From NCBI GenBank assembly GCA_910589415.1, contig OU342636.1, positions 40,935,735-40,999,734 of the forward strand: a DNA stretch of 64,000 bases, in the 5' to 3' direction. Positions 23,720 to 35,295 of the stretch are shown here, in pieces. Made by a program: the position numbers and the translations under genes. The stretch is from Malachius bipustulatus. Its lineage: Eukaryota > Arthropoda > Insecta > Coleoptera > Melyridae. How positions within the stretch are numbered: the first letter of the stretch is position 1; every line of letters begins with the position of its first letter. Under the pieces are notes generated by a model. That model ran no database searches and was not told the origin of the DNA. It worked only from the letters and a program-made list of their open reading frames with translations.

Positions 23720-24330
23720 TCTTGCAGCTCAGTGCTCTAGGTTGGCGACAATTTTTCCAAGAAAGTCGCCAATTTGTTCTATTGAGTGCAACTCTGGCAG
23801 TCATGGAAGACGTTGTAGGTATAGAATTTCTTGTAAGTACTGAATTACAACTGTCGCAATAAGTGGGCTGGTGTTGTAGTCCATAAAAACATCATTTTCG
23901 TCCATAAATGGTATAAAGGGGACAACTTGTGGTTCAAAACATTCAGACCATTGAACCATGTTCTGCGACATATGCAAAATCTGTTTAGCTCTCCTGGTCT
24001 TTTATATCTCGGTCTAAACTTGGACTCATCTGTGAAGAGCACGTTCCTCCATGCGTTGTTATCCCAATTTATACACTGAAATGCAAAACTTAAATCGAAG
24101 ACCTGAAAAGAAGTTGGTCTTCTCGAAGAACAACGATGTTCAATGAGCCACCAATAAATAATTTGACTGAGACCTACACTCCATGAACATCACGCAATTA
24201 AAACAAAGCAACCGTCCCTATCATTTGTTGACAGTGTTCGACTAGATCCAGTCCCTCTAGTGAATAAGTCCGTTCTTTGGTAGCAAAAGGTCTAATGCCC
24301 AGAAAATACCGATTGGAGTTATTGCGGTTT
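23720..24330 (-). pseudogene. Tc1-like transposase pseudogene
   Basis: On the minus strand, NVLFTDESKFRPRY (about 24005-24045) is the block around the first catalytic Asp of Tc1-family transposases (VLFTDESRF). Downstream, a frame change leads to DYNTSPLIATVVIQYL (the region usually read as D-A-PH-A) and then LHSIEQIGDFLGKIVANLEH (about 23730-23790), matching the SPDLNPIEHIWD.LGR end with the Asp-Glu part altered. Upstream sequence to about 24330 probably holds the DNA-binding half, but I can trace it only loosely. Frameshifts and lost catalytic residues make it inactive. Confidence 0.75.
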
Positions 24331-25017
24331 TTTGGTTAAAGTGGATGCAGTCCATTTTAGTTTAATAGAAGAGGGGACGAAATATAAACATTGGCTCCTG
24401 CAGTAATTCGATACTAGGAGCTCTATGGGCATAAAGCTGTGTCCTCAAAACGAAAATGTTCAATACATACCATATTGGCTGAATCATACTAGGCGTCGGA
24501 TTTATTGAGCGCACAGGGATAAAAGATTAGAATACATGTAAAGGCAAAAGAGAAGGTGATATATATCCCAGACGAAATACCTGTCACCAATTTTTCCAAA
24601 GCGATCAATTTTTAATTAGTTTTTCGTGTCACAAGTTGCAAATTGTTGTCGCTTCGCTAATTTCAGTACCGATATGACAACGTGCAGATTCTCTATCCTC
24701 TATCTAGCTATCTTGTCCTATGTGATTCTACACACGTCGTAACATAATGCAACCAAAATGGCATACTGGACTCTTTGATCATCATTATACAAAGAAAAAT
24801 TTCAGCAGGAGTTTCAGGAGGCAATTGTTGACAAGCTGATAAAATTAAGTAAATGTCAACAAAAAAACAAAACATGAACAGATAGCAACATGAAAAGAAA
24901 ACGAAAATCTACAAGGTAGCGCCAGAGTCATGCCTCAATCGAAAGTCGCTATCATTTTGTTTTCACTTGACATATCTCTGTAGTTTTTTGACACCTGCAA
25001 AGTAGAGACGTAGGAGA
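24331..25017. other. Unassigned DNA
   Basis: No gene or clear repeat recognised. It may include the 5' part of the Tc1-like element, as composition is balanced near 24340-24480. Confidence 0.25.
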
Positions 25018-25140
25018 ATATAGTTGACCAAGAAATATAACGAAATAATGTGATCATTGTTAAAGTGCCAAAGTGCCATATTTTATAACAACTTCAACAA
25101 TAATAGCTCCATAATCAAAATAGTGATAAAATGACATACA
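25018..25140. mobile_element. MITE family of 15972, copy 2 (left part)
   Basis: Starts TAGTTGACCAAGAAATATAACG and runs through ATTGTTAAAGTGCC...CTTCAACAATAATAGCTCC...AAATGACA. The right inverted repeat is missing, replaced by the 3' end of a LINE. Confidence 0.7.
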
Positions 25141-25690
25141 ATTTATCGTGACACTGTGGGCCACTGTGACACCTCCACTACGACCGAAGGTCTATTGTGG
25201 CTCACATCTAGTCATGCTACATTACCCCATCAGGTAATGTAGCGGATGCTCCCTCCTTCTCTTTGCGGAAGCTGACCATCTTGAATATTGTTAATGTATC
25301 CAGGTCTTCCAGTGTGAGAAAGTCTCTTTCGATGGTTTCTAATCTAGTCCTTCTCAAAGCGGGACACTCACATAGGATGTGTTGTGAGGTTTCGTAATCC
25401 TCTAAGCACAGGTGGCATTGAGATGATGATTCAGCTGATGATTGAGATGATGATTCCGCTTGCAATGCTCAGTATATAGGCCTATTAGGGCTTTCAGTTC
25501 TTTCCTGTTAAGCTCCAATAGTTCTTTAGTCCTTTTTTTTCGAAGTACCCTTTATAAAGGCCTTCGAATGGTCCAATCTTGGTAAGTTGTGCCAGTGCTG
25601 GAGGACTTCCCCCTCAGACCAATTTTGTGTTGTCTGGTCCAATAAATTCCTGTCCTGGCCAGAGAGTTCGTTCTTTCCATATCCGGCATG
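25141..25690 (-). pseudogene. LINE 3' end, family L-I, 5'-truncated
   Basis: On the minus strand, fragments appear in the same order as in the pseudogene at 20941. First comes the end of RNase H, MERTNSLARTG (about 25660). EVLQHWHNLPRLDHSK-like sequence follows (about 25590), then RKELKALIGLYTEHCKRNHH (about 25490) and the Cys/His tail CHLCLEDYETSQHILCECPA (about 25345-25410). A 3' UTR follows with GTGGCTCACATCTAGTCATG, shared with the copy ending at 51655. The CxxC...HxxxC tail is a normal C-terminal feature of this LINE type. A simple repeat of His-codon units (ATCATCTCAATC type) has expanded before the tail. There are frameshifts, so it is dead. Confidence 0.85.
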
Positions 25691-25812
25691 ACGTTCTCTC
25701 CAATAATTATTGTTAAACTGCCATATTTTATGACTTCAACAATAGTTCAATAATCAAAATATGATAAAAAGACAGCCAGAAGTTGTTTCGTCATATTTCT
25801 GATTCAACCATA
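25690..25812. mobile_element. MITE family of 15972, copy 3 (right part)
   Basis: Begins AATTATTGTTAAACTGCCAT and ends GTTTCGTCATATTTCTGATT followed by CAACCA, the right terminal repeat. Its first 90 bp correspond to the last 90 bp of copy 2, so the LINE fragment between them is flanked by a long direct repeat. Confidence 0.7.
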
Positions 25813-25899
25813 ATAATGAATATATACATACTGAAAGAACGTGCTGAAATTTCAAAATTTTATTATCAAATTATGGCGCCTCAGTGAAGTTTTCCTCTA

Positions 25900-26460
25900 A
25901 AATTTGGTCGGCGTCTGATTCCAAATCTGAAAATAACACGCAACATTGTTAGACGACTTGAAGAAAAAGGGACTGGGGGCGACGCTACCTGTTTTTGAAG
26001 GCCTCGTACAAGCCGCTCAAGAGGTAATATTGACCTAGTGAGAGAAGATATTGTGGCACATTCTCAGCTTAACGAATTTTGTTGCTGGAGCCTATAAGGT
26101 ACAGGCAATGCAACGCTTATAGCCTTCACTCTTGGAAAGACTCCAAGAGTGAAGTCTTGGACTAAATGTACTAAATACGAAGCACACTTTTGTTTCAATG
26201 GATCCCCGGAATAAGCAAAGCCATCGCAATTAGGGATGGTGACTGGGGCAGTGAAAATCCGCGAATCTTTCACGAAACTCCAAATGCGCCAAAAGTTAAA
26301 AGTGAACACATGGTGCGCCGTCATTGCAAGCAGGGTGATCGGTTCGTATTTTCAGTTTAACCGAAATGTTTCCTAAGCGGCTTATTTAGAAACACGGGGA
26401 TTTACCATGGCCGCCCAGGTCACCCGATTTGAAAGTTCAGAACTAATTTGTCTGCAATCT
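25900..26460 (+). pseudogene. Tc1/mariner-superfamily transposase pseudogene
   Basis: Several frames supply pieces in the expected order: NFVAGAYKVQAMQRL (about 26080-26120), LGLNVLNTKHTFVSMDPRNK (about 26150-26215), SENPRIFHETPNAPKVK in one frame and VNTWCAVIASRVIGSYFQFN in another (about 26245-26355), and KHGDLPWPPRSPDLK (about 26390-26432). These match a family widespread in insects: a YKVQ.VQ.L region, a block around the first Asp (here lost), a NTWCA(I/V).A..VIGPYFF region, and the last catalytic block WPPRSPDL with its Asp kept. Frameshifts at about 26300 and in-frame stops show it is inactive. The 86-codon minus-strand frame is antisense noise. Confidence 0.8.
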
Positions 26461-26775
26461 GCATTTCGTAGCCGTTGACTGTAGAAATTGTTCTTTACAG
26501 CAAGAACTGGTCAAACTATAATTTATTGTCCGGTTTATCTATCTTTGGGAATTCTCATATCAGAATTATTATAATTGCAGGCATATCGAAATATTTTTTT
26601 ATCAGGAACTCGCTATCTTAATTGTGTAGAGTGTAGAGATATAGTAGACGTAGACGTAGACGTTTCACTCGGATAAGACTTCGAGCTCTATTTTGAATCA
26701 CTCAAATCTAATACGCTCAGCTATAAAATCGGTTACTTCTATACCTAATACATTGTGTCGATTGACGACAATTTC

Positions 26776-26975
26776 AGCAGCGCCACCAAGTGTATGTGGG
26801 TGACACTATAAGATATTTTCGGTCTAACATAGCGGGAGTTTTAAACATCAACATTGAAAACAAAATTTGTAAGATGACACTAGTACTAGCAATCAGTGCA
26901 ACAATAAATAACAAAGCCTGCAATATGTTGGTTTTAACAATAAGTGACACCCTTTGCCGCATGGGGGCGCTGTAA
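26776..26975. mobile_element. About 200-bp MITE with CAGCGCC termini
   Basis: GCAGCGCCACCAAGTG...GGGTGACACT at the left is mirrored by AGTGACACCC...CATGGGGGCGCTGT at the right. The arms are about 30 bp and imperfect. The interior is AT-rich. Frames open on both strands here simply reflect the palindromic layout. Confidence 0.65.
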
Positions 26976-28424
26976 AACTTGTTGTTCAACTAAAGGGAGA
27001 GTTCCGGTATTGGCGGTATTATTAGTTGAACGCATTTGCTCTAATATTATTAATTATTATTATTTGGTGCAGAAAATAATGAAATATTATATACAATAAT
27101 TATTATTGTAGTACATACTATAAAAGGTGATAATCATTTTTTATAATATTATATTACTAAAAACGCCTATTTTTTACACGAACGTGGATAGAATTATTTA
27201 AATATTTATAGTATCGGCAATCTTCACTACTTCACAAAAATGCATCTATTTATATTAAATCGATTAAAAAAATTGATGCACGCCAGTGGTTGCATTTAAA
27301 TGTTTGTTGCATCTTGCATCTTGGTCGGTTGCGAAATCGACTCGGCTGCAAATTATGAATTGGTTTATTTATTCTCATTGGCATCAGAGACCTATGCAAT
27401 AATTGCACGAGATGGCACAGTTAGAGGCGAACTTTCCAATACCGCCGTTGTTGGGCGGTGCTATTATAACTGCACTTTCCAGCGTTTGTGCACTCATTAT
27501 CCTCATCATCCGGCTACAGGACGATGAATAACTTTACACATTTGGATTTGATCACGTTGTTAAAGAATATTTAACTCGGTTTATATTTTCTTCCTAGAAT
27601 TCCGAAAGATGGGCAATTCAATACTTGAAAAATTGTTATATTATTAGATTTATAAAAAATTTTTTTCTTTTTTTTTCTTTTTCTTTTTTCTTTCCTAAAA
27701 TGGCAAATTTCTTTTTCAAAAGAAATAAAATTTTCTTTTTTAAAATGGCATCTGCTTGTTACATATTATTGTGGCGTCATTTGTTTTTATCTAATGACGT
27801 CAATAATTTTTTTTTAATGGCAACCACCGAATACTTGTGATACATCGTTACAAAGGTCCTTAAGGAAAATATTGTTTGCCCAATTAATTAAAATTAAAAT
27901 TCTATAATTTTCTACAAAAAAAACTTTCTTAGAAAAAAAGGTCTAAGTATCCCTATTCGAAGGTCTTCCTAAGAAGAACCTTCCCTCAAAGTTTCATATA
28001 AAGGGTGCTTCTTTATAATTGCGAGAAAAATTGGAGAAAAAAAAATAGATTGAACCAAAAAAATTCACTAGACGTGTGTCCGGAAATGGAGATACAGGGT
28101 GTCAAAAAAAATGACAACTCTCATAAAAAATAATACACATCAACAGTAATAGTACCAAATGCTTCAAAAAGGCGTAGATTTGAGTATCGAAATAATTTCC
28201 AGCCTGTATATCTTTACTTATTGATTTCCTTATTCCTTTACTTAATAGTTTCAGTTTAAAAATATTGAGCAGTAAGGTAAGTTCATCGGACAACAAAGCG
28301 AAACGTTATCGTCTATTATTTTTCGGCCTTCACTTTAAATAATTAAAGAATTGATTAAATTTTTTCGGAATTTTATTGAATAGTTCGACAGAAAAAGTTT
28401 GGTATATGGAATTCTTAATTAAAA
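26976..28424. other. Unassigned AT-rich DNA
   Basis: A 75-codon plus-strand frame (27300-27527) has more even codon use than its surroundings and several cysteines, but I recognise no domain and see no start context or exon signals. Low-complexity T/C tracts at 27655-27740 produce a spurious Phe-rich frame. A TACAGGGTGTC word at 28094 hints at another degraded element. Confidence 0.3.
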
Positions 28425-28680
28425 TGTAATTGAGAAACGGTTAGATGTATTTCATAATCCGTTAAATGTAATTGAGAATAGTCAAAAATGTAATTTAGAA
28501 TGTGTAGATTGTAATTGGGAAAAGTCAAATGTGATTCAGAATTCGAATTGTAATTCAAAATGCGTTAAATGTAATTGAGAATAGTCAAATGTAATACCCT
28601 GATCCGCTATGCAGGGAATGTTTCTCAACTATATTTCTTCTGAAATACATTTAACAGTTTCTCAATTACAACTGGAAAAA
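28425..28680. repeat. Degenerate short tandem repeat with inverted end
   Basis: Units like TTAAATGTAATTGAGAATAG, then TCAAATGTAAT, recur four to five times from 28425 to 28600. TACATTTAACAGTTTCTCAA, then TTACA, at about 28645-28670 reads as an inverted unit. It may be a palindromic element with internal repeats. Confidence 0.65.
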
Positions 28681-29370
28681 GTGTAGAATACAATTTCCTT
28701 TCTACTGGAATAAATGAGTGTCAGCAGAAGCTGTCATTAAAAAAATGAGTCTTATGATCTTTGACTGCCGTTTTTGAACATCAACACTTGATATTCATCT
28801 GGACTTCTGGGTACCTAATTGCTACAGAAATTTTGTTTCATCATTTCGGACGGCCTACGAGGTAAAAATTTTTCTGTATAAGCAATTCCAGCGCCTATTG
28901 ATTTCAAAAGTGACATGTGTCAATCGCCCACACTCAGAGCTGCAATGCCAAACGAGGAGTGTAATGAAAATCACAGATGACCGTATATAAGAAGAAAGTT
29001 CATGTCGATTTTGTTTTTTTGTAAAATGGGCAAAATCAATTTGTGACTGATGTGTAAATTTCATGCTTCTACTTCAACTGCAGGTTGGAAAGATTTCTCC
29101 CGGCTCGAGGGCGAAAGCAGGAGGATATTTCATTTTTTTGCATTCATGTGTGTTGATTTGTTGAGCTCGTTGAGCTTTCCCAACATAATTATTCATAAAA
29201 AAATAACCACTTTAACCTGATTTTGACGATTTTTAGGACACTTCAATCCATTTCACTCACGGAATATTATAAGACTCATCTATAGGGATTTATCATCTGT
29301 AGGGTGTTATTTGTGCCGTGCATCAACATAGGACAAATTACGAACCTTATTTTTTTGGAGGGGGGGGGGG
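28681..29370. other. Unassigned DNA
   Basis: No recognised gene. A G-run of 12 occurs near 29358. Confidence 0.3.
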
Positions 29371-29835
29371 CACTATAAAGTGAACCGAAGGTTGAGTATA
29401 GCATTGATCTGGGTCCCGAGTCATACTAATATAACCAGCTATTACGTAGCAGATCAACTTGCTAAAGAGATTCTGTCCTAGCGAATTATCAAAAAATGAA
29501 GATAAATCCGGAATTGGCAAATCGGAAAATCTCTTTCCAGGGACATTTTCCAAACAAAATGTGGTTTTCAAAGCTTCCCTTCGTAGATCTTAGGGATATT
29601 ATACTACCATTATACGAATGAGGACTGCTTACTGGTCTTACAGGGAAACACAAAAATATAATTGGGGTGGCTGAACTTCATATTGTGAATGTAGACCACC
29701 TATTTTTAGAATGCTCTCGGCTTAGAATCGAAACTAGATAATTTCGACATTTATGGACATTTTTGATTTCATATGTGGCATACCTACCCCGATGGATGTG
29801 GTAACAATTTTGCTCAATCTTATTTGATCTTAATC
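29371..29835 (+). pseudogene. LINE fragment: end of RNase H plus C-terminal tail (second family)
   Basis: On the plus strand, WVPSHTNITSYYVADQLAKE (about 29408-29467) is the conserved end of a LINE RNase H (WVPxHxxIxGNExADxLA), with the Gly-Asn-Glu part altered. After stops, IRMRTAYWSYREHK-like sequence (about 29612-29655) and NVDHLFLECSRLRIE (about 29690-29735) give the tail in which His and Cys of an HLFLECP motif are kept. It is too short and interrupted to be active. It differs from family L-I in tail sequence. The long minus-strand frame here is antisense. Confidence 0.7.
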
Positions 29836-31022
29836 TTAAATTAATTAATCTTAATCTCTGGGGTCTGCTAAATGGACAGCTAGTTGTTTTTCTATAAGTT
29901 TGTATTTTTTTTTTACAAATTTTTATCAATTTCACCACAACCCTTAGGTATTTATATTCGATCAATTTCCGAACTTAACCTTCGTATTCTAGCAGCGATC
30001 CTACATACCAAGTTTTCTCCCACTTGGGGGATTACATATCAACATTCCTAGTCGAAGATTCCGAACTGAAGAATAACTAAATTTGGATTAGGTTATACAT
30101 AATGTAAATATTTTCTTCAAGTGGGAGAATGAAGTGTAGAATAATAACGAATAAATCGCAGCTTGATAATCACTGCTTTCATTGCCTTACATTTCCATGG
30201 TGACCCTTCGTGGTCATTTATCATCTTCATGAACGATAAGACTTCTATTGATAAATACTAAAAATTATTCAGCTCTTGCAGCTCAGTCAAGTTTTTTAAC
30301 TGTCTTTTTCAAGCACATTCCTAATATACATTTTTAAGCTCTCGTCGTCTGTGCTCTTCAACTTGTGCACTCTAAAAATTTAGTACTTATTCGATGTTTT
30401 TCTTCCAGAAATGTTTTAAATTTCTTCGCATTTTATAACAATATAATACGTGACAATGCATGTTTAGAATGTAAAGAAAATTAATAACAATATTAATTCC
30501 TTCCGTTGTAAAATATAATTTTACCGCCTAAAAATTATTGAATTGAAAGAATAATTTGCATTTGCTAGATTTCTATTTTTGTCTTCTTCATTATGAATGT
30601 AAGATCTTTCCCACATGTTTTATTTGCAGCTTAAGCAAAAATTTCACCTTATTCATGTTTCCATTACGTAATAAGAATCATCGGAATGTTACATTATAAT
30701 GAATGTTTCAAAGTCTATTATTCAGCTTGAGTTACACAAAGGTTATTATAACTTGAAAAAGTCTGTGGAAGCATATTTTTAAGAAAAACGCTGTTGAAGC
30801 ATATTTTAAGGCTACAGAGCTGAATTATTTGTTAGATTTGGCTACTATATTAACTCCAAATTTTCAAAATGTTGATGTTTTTTTGTCAAATATATTATAG
30901 TAAAGGTATATTCGTAAATTAGCCCTATAAGCACTATGAATAACACTGCCAAATTACAAAGAAATTCTGTAATTTGAAATATTTAAGAAAAAGCAACCTA
31001 AAAATAGTATATTGTATACCTA
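29836..31022. other. Unassigned AT-rich DNA
   Basis: No gene or defined repeat seen. TTTTACCGCCTA words at 30519 relate to the hairpin repeat that follows. Confidence 0.3.
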
Positions 31023-31122
31023 GGCGGTAAAGTGGCACTTTTCAGGCCTCAAGAAGATATGGCCAGGCGAGGCGCAGCCGAGGCTGGTCACTTCTTGAGG
31101 CCTGAAAAGACACTTTACCGCC
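31023..31122. repeat. 100-bp hairpin repeat (GGCGGTAAAGTG ends)
   Basis: GGCGGTAAAGTGGCACTTTT, then CAGGCCTCAAGAAG, is mirrored by CTTCTTGAGGCCTGAAAAG, then ACACTTTACCGCC. The loop is CG-rich and itself symmetrical (GGCGAGGCGCAGCCGAGGC). A partial relative is at 31540-31610 (TTTTACCGCCTAGGCAGG..AAAGTGGCACTTTCTCC). Confidence 0.8.
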
Positions 31123-31140
31123 GTGGTTTACACATGATTT

Positions 31141-31727
31141 TTTATCCTACATAATAATAATAATAATTTTTTTTTTTTTTTGAAAAAATTTGTTTTGAAA
31201 GAAAATTTATTGAATACCTATATACATATGTTTGCTTGATACATTACTATCAGTAAGCGTAGATTAGTTAAATTACAATCAGTAATTTATTTATTTATTT
31301 ATGGATAACATTAATAGTGAACGTTGGATTTTGAATATTACAATTATTATTGAAAGAAATTCCTTGTTTGGATAAATTTGACATCAGTACCTCACTATTA
31401 GTATTTAATTTGCTGGGTCTTGCTGGTCTATTGACATTGACAGATTGACATACAGCTATAGCTTGCTTGCTATTGGTTCCCACTTGAAATAGCATTCAAT
31501 TGCAATTGGGTGGCCCTCTAGCGTGAAAATATAAAAATAATTTTACCGCCTAGGCAGGAAAAGTGGCACTTTCTCCAGGGGCATGCAGTCGAGAAAGTTC
31601 AATTTTCTTATGGGGTAGGATAAAAATAAGTTTATCATCCTGTACCTTGAAAACAAAACATTTACGGACCCGTGTTTATATGAAATTTAATTTTATTGTA
31701 TATACTTGATTACTACTTTGTGTATCA
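31141..31727. other. Unassigned AT-rich DNA
   Basis: A short ATA-repeat and a poly-T tract occur at 31148-31180. Otherwise nothing is recognised apart from the hairpin-repeat relative at 31540-31610. Confidence 0.3.
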
Positions 31728-32390
31728 GCAGTCTTTCAGTTTACCAACGAGTATCCCATCCAGTCGTCTTGAAAAACTTCTTGGAGAGTATCTTCGACTT
31801 CTTTCGGGTGAAGTTCCCGAGAAGTTCATTGGCTTTACTCAACCCTGACAGGTACCTTCAATGGATTTCTCTCAATTTTTCTACCTCCCTTTCGGGGTTC
31901 TGCCTTAAAGAATGTGTCTTTGAAGCCACAGACTGGGCCTGGTCCTATAAAGCACGTTGATGGTCTTTTCTTTGCCAATGAGTGGGGCTCATTTCCCTCA
32001 ATTCCAATATTCTTCTTTTCTTATTCTGTATTCTGAATTTTATTATTCTTGACTAATTCGTTGAGATTTTCCAGGTACCCCAAAGCCATTTAGAAGCTAT
32101 TGATAAGAGCTGACGATAAAAGAGCTCAGCGTCTTTATGCCTGCTCAACTATCCATTTAATTGGTTATGATTTAATATCATTTATATTAATTTTATTAAG
32201 ATTTTGGGTTTGTATATTAATAATATTGGCTAGTGAAAAATTATTTAAATTAAATTTTCGTGGTTTCTGTCGAGGTTTTTTTGGACACATACTTCAATTG
32301 CTTGTAGTTCCGCTTGAAGTATGGTTGGGGATGTTTCCATGGGCTTGGAGTACTTGGAGTGCGCGGCCCATAATAGACACCTGGCTATAT
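31728..32390 (-). pseudogene. LINE 3' fragment, RNase H family L-II, copy 1
   Basis: This segment aligns by eye with 37545-38230, where the minus strand encodes a recognisable RNase H. Shared blocks include CCAGTCGTCTTGAAAAACT, AGTATCTTCGACTTCTTTCG, AATGTGTCTTTGAAGCCACA, ATTTCCCTCAATTC and TGGGCTTGGAGTACTTGGAG. An AT-rich insertion of about 90 bp interrupts it near 32000-32060 and another near 32170-32240. No open frame survives. The 99-codon and 84-codon plus-strand frames are antisense to the element. Confidence 0.7.
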
Positions 32391-32989
32391 AAAAAGTAAT
32401 TATATCCTTTTTGTGTGAGCTCATGCCTTTTGTTTCAATTTTTCAAAAATCCATTTTGATCTTCTTTTTGTTTTTTTTTTAAATTTTGAGTGAACTAATA
32501 GTCTCTGTGCTTTAATGAAAGCAGATTAACAATTTTATTTATTCTACAACAAAGTGCTACAACTTTATTTTCATTGACTTTTCTCATAGAACGGTTGATT
32601 TTTCCAATATTTTGCTTCGGACGGAAGCAATTTTGCAATTGTAAATTTTCGAGAGAAACGGACCATCGTTGAAGGAGCATAGCGTAGTTCCTTGGGTTTA
32701 TAGAGCTGTGGTTGAGCTTAAATTGTTACAAATTTAATTAACTTTAAAAATGTGCTGACTATTTGTTGAAAAATGCATTTGACTGAAAGAGCAAAAAGTG
32801 AAAAGAGTCCCAAGATTTCCCAAGAATCCGAAATTTTGAAGTTGCAATACCCTAAGTGGTCTATAGAAATTACTAAAAAAAAAAAAGTACATCAAGGCTT
32901 GCAATTTTAATTTTAGTTTCTACAAGCCTATTATGGAATAAATTTCATATTTCAAAAAAAAAAAACTATTTTGGGGGAAAAAGCTCACA
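32391..32989. other. Unassigned AT-rich DNA
   Basis: Nothing recognised besides poly-A runs near 32880 and 32955. Confidence 0.3.
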
Positions 32990-33475
32990 TATTTTTATCC
33001 TCTACCGCTTCTTCCCTGACCATTCTGGGCATTTTTTTAAAGAAAACTTACCGTTTTTGGACTGAAAATCCATAGTCTGTTTTTTCTGAGTATGAGGACA
33101 CCTCGACATTGGGGAGAAAGTTGATAACTTTCAATTATAGAGAGTGATTAATGTTACTCTACTCTCTTATCGAATGCAATTCATAATTAGAAAGCTAACT
33201 CAAACTAATTTCAAAACTGGGTTTAGTTTTCTAAACAAACATATTAAAACCCAGTTTTGAACTTAATTTGAGTTTGCTTTCGAATTATGAATTTTATTCG
33301 ATAAAGAGGACAGTAATATTAGTCATCCTGCATAATTGAAAGCTTCAACTTTCTCCCCACTTCCGAGGTCTCCTCATATTCAGTAAAATCCGGACTATGA
33401 ATTTCCAGCCCAAAAACGGTTGCCATATAAAAAATGCCCTCAATGGTTTGAGGGGAATAGCGGTAAAGGTAAAAA
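32990..33475. mobile_element. Foldback element with about 235-bp imperfect arms
   Basis: From the centre outward, AAAACTGGGTTT pairs with AAACCCAGTTTT, AACTCAAACTAA with TTAATTTGAGTTTG, ATTCATAATTAGAAAGC with GCTTTCGAATTATGAAT, GGGGAGAAAGTTG with CAACTTTCTCCCC, ATGAGGACACCTCG with CGAGGTCTCCTCAT, and 'ccgtttttggactg' with 'cagcccaaaaacgg'. The arms are about 33000-33228 and 33246-33470, at perhaps 80% identity. No coding content. The arms show no hammerhead core. Confidence 0.8.
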
Positions 33476-33672
33476 TACAAATTGAAGATGAAAAGATGCT
33501 AAATAAAAAATTTAAGTTGACGTGTCCGAGCTTCTTTCTCAAAAATATTTTTTCTCATATTTAGAAATTGATTCCATAACTAACACTATTTTGCTCCTAT
33601 TGTTTGCCTCTGAGAAGAGTTCTTTTTTCTAGCCTAGAAATGTCTTGTAGAAGAAAAACTTATAGAATAAAC

Positions 33673-33674
<2 letters not shown>

Positions 33675-33704
<30 letters not shown>
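33675..33704. repeat. Microsatellite (AAT)n
   Basis: About ten uninterrupted AAT/TAA triplets. Confidence 0.9.
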
Positions 33705-34069
33705 CGTTTATTTGCCCAACAGATTATGATATCCATTTACTGGACAAAACAATGTTTGTTTTCTTAAATACCTATTTAACATTAATAACATATAAAAAAA
33801 AACACCAAAAAACAAAATAATACAGAACTAAGAATTTAAAGAAATAATGGAAAAAATGAGGACATACGTCCCAATAAATGTCGATTCGATTGACCAGATA
33901 CACAAGCAATATTATAGAGAAACTTGTAGAATTAACCTTAAATAAAGAAATAGTGTATTTTTTATGCGATTCAATAGTGAATATTTTCTTCCTATTTTTT
34001 TTGATAATGAATATAATGAAAAAATAATCCGATTTTTTTTGGGAAAACCTACCTACCAAAAAAAAAGAA

Positions 34070-34145
34070 TGATCCTCTCGTGGTTTCGAACCCGCACCAA
34101 CAGTTTACTGGGCAAGGGTGTAATGAACTGAGCCACGGTGCGTTT
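34070..34145 (-). other. tRNA-like internal pol III promoter (SINE-like head), copy A
   Basis: On the minus strand, TGGCTCAGTTCATTA fits the A box (TRGCNNAGYNGG) at 9-10 of 12 positions. GGTTCGAAACC, about 31 nt downstream, fits the B box (GGTTCGANTCC) at 10 of 11. The spacing matches tRNA genes and tRNA-derived SINEs. I cannot fold a full cloverleaf: the T stem and D stem are poorly paired. It is therefore best called a degenerate tRNA-derived promoter. Confidence 0.65.
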
Positions 34146-35163
34146 CAAATTTGTAGTGCTGATCGCGTAAGTATATGTAGTACGTCAGGTACCTACACCT
34201 ACACATTTTATTTTTTAAACTAGTCATATCTTAGTTATTAAAAGACCAATTTGAATACTTTTTTCACCTGCATGTAGGTGATTTAATTGTCGTTGCGATT
34301 GCTCTTCTAATTTTCAGAACCATTCATAATTGAATGTGAAAAAAAAATAAAAAAGAAATTGCGAACCATTTCATCGATTAAATAATTTTATATAAGTGTA
34401 AGCTAATTTTGCACAAGCCAAAAACTTTTTTAGTTTTCGTTTAAAGTGCTACATTAATCGAGGCGAATTGAAGCTAAGACATCAAATTATATGTTAAAGA
34501 AAAAAAAATGGAAAATTTCGGTTCAACTTCTTCAAAAATGGACTCATAAACGGTTATAGAAATTTACACATTTTTACCCTTTTCCTACCCATGACACTGG
34601 CTTATTAATGGAAAATATGCTAATTTTATTGCATTAACTCAAATTTCTAATAATTTTCTTCAAATCCTGTTAATTTGATTTCAAAGTCTTTTTGTCATCT
34701 TGTTCATACAGGGGTTCAAAAAATAGTAAATTTTCCGAAAATTCAAATGGTCGCCATTTTGAAACGGCTCGGTCGATTTTGCTCAAGTGCAACACCAGAC
34801 CACTCCTTGTGGACATCTTACTCTCACAAAAATTTCAGCCCCCTAGATTGAAAACTGCGGCCAGAAACCGTGCCTCAAGGACCGGATTTTTGGAACTTTG
34901 AAAGGACACCTTGTAGAAGTAACGTGACTTTTGGAAATTTTTTCAACGAAAATCTAAAGTCATTCCAAAGCTTTACAAGAATACAAAATTTCGTTCACTA
35001 ATCTTGAAAGATAAAGCTACAGGAGCGTTTTGAAAATCGAAAAATCGTGATTTTGGAGAAATAAATATATATATATAAATATATAGTAAAAAGAAGACGT
35101 TTATTTGGGTTCTCGGGCTCATAGATAATACTGATCTTAAAGTCAAAAGCAGACAAAAACAAT

Positions 35164-35222
35164 GTTGAAGACATGGATGGCCATTTCGCTCTTTTTAGAG
35201 CTCATCAGCATGTCATATCAAC
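35164..35222 (-). ncRNA. Candidate type I hammerhead ribozyme, family 2, antisense copy
   Basis: Exact reverse complement of the motif at 35296-35354, in the left arm of the palindrome. It has the same core, stems and cleavage position and faces away from the centre. Confidence 0.85.
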
Positions 35223-35295
35223 AATCGTAATTGTCTACTTCTAGCTAAAGATCAGTTGATACTATAGCTTTAGCTAGAAGTAGACAATTACGATT

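Noticed and set aside
28425..28600. CRISPR-like array of spaced repeats
   Set aside because: Units are degenerate, adjacent and of variable length with no unique spacers, in a eukaryotic repeat context.
34070..34145. Functional tRNA gene
   Set aside because: A and B boxes fit, but D, anticodon and T stems do not pair well and the sequence is a dispersed repeat.
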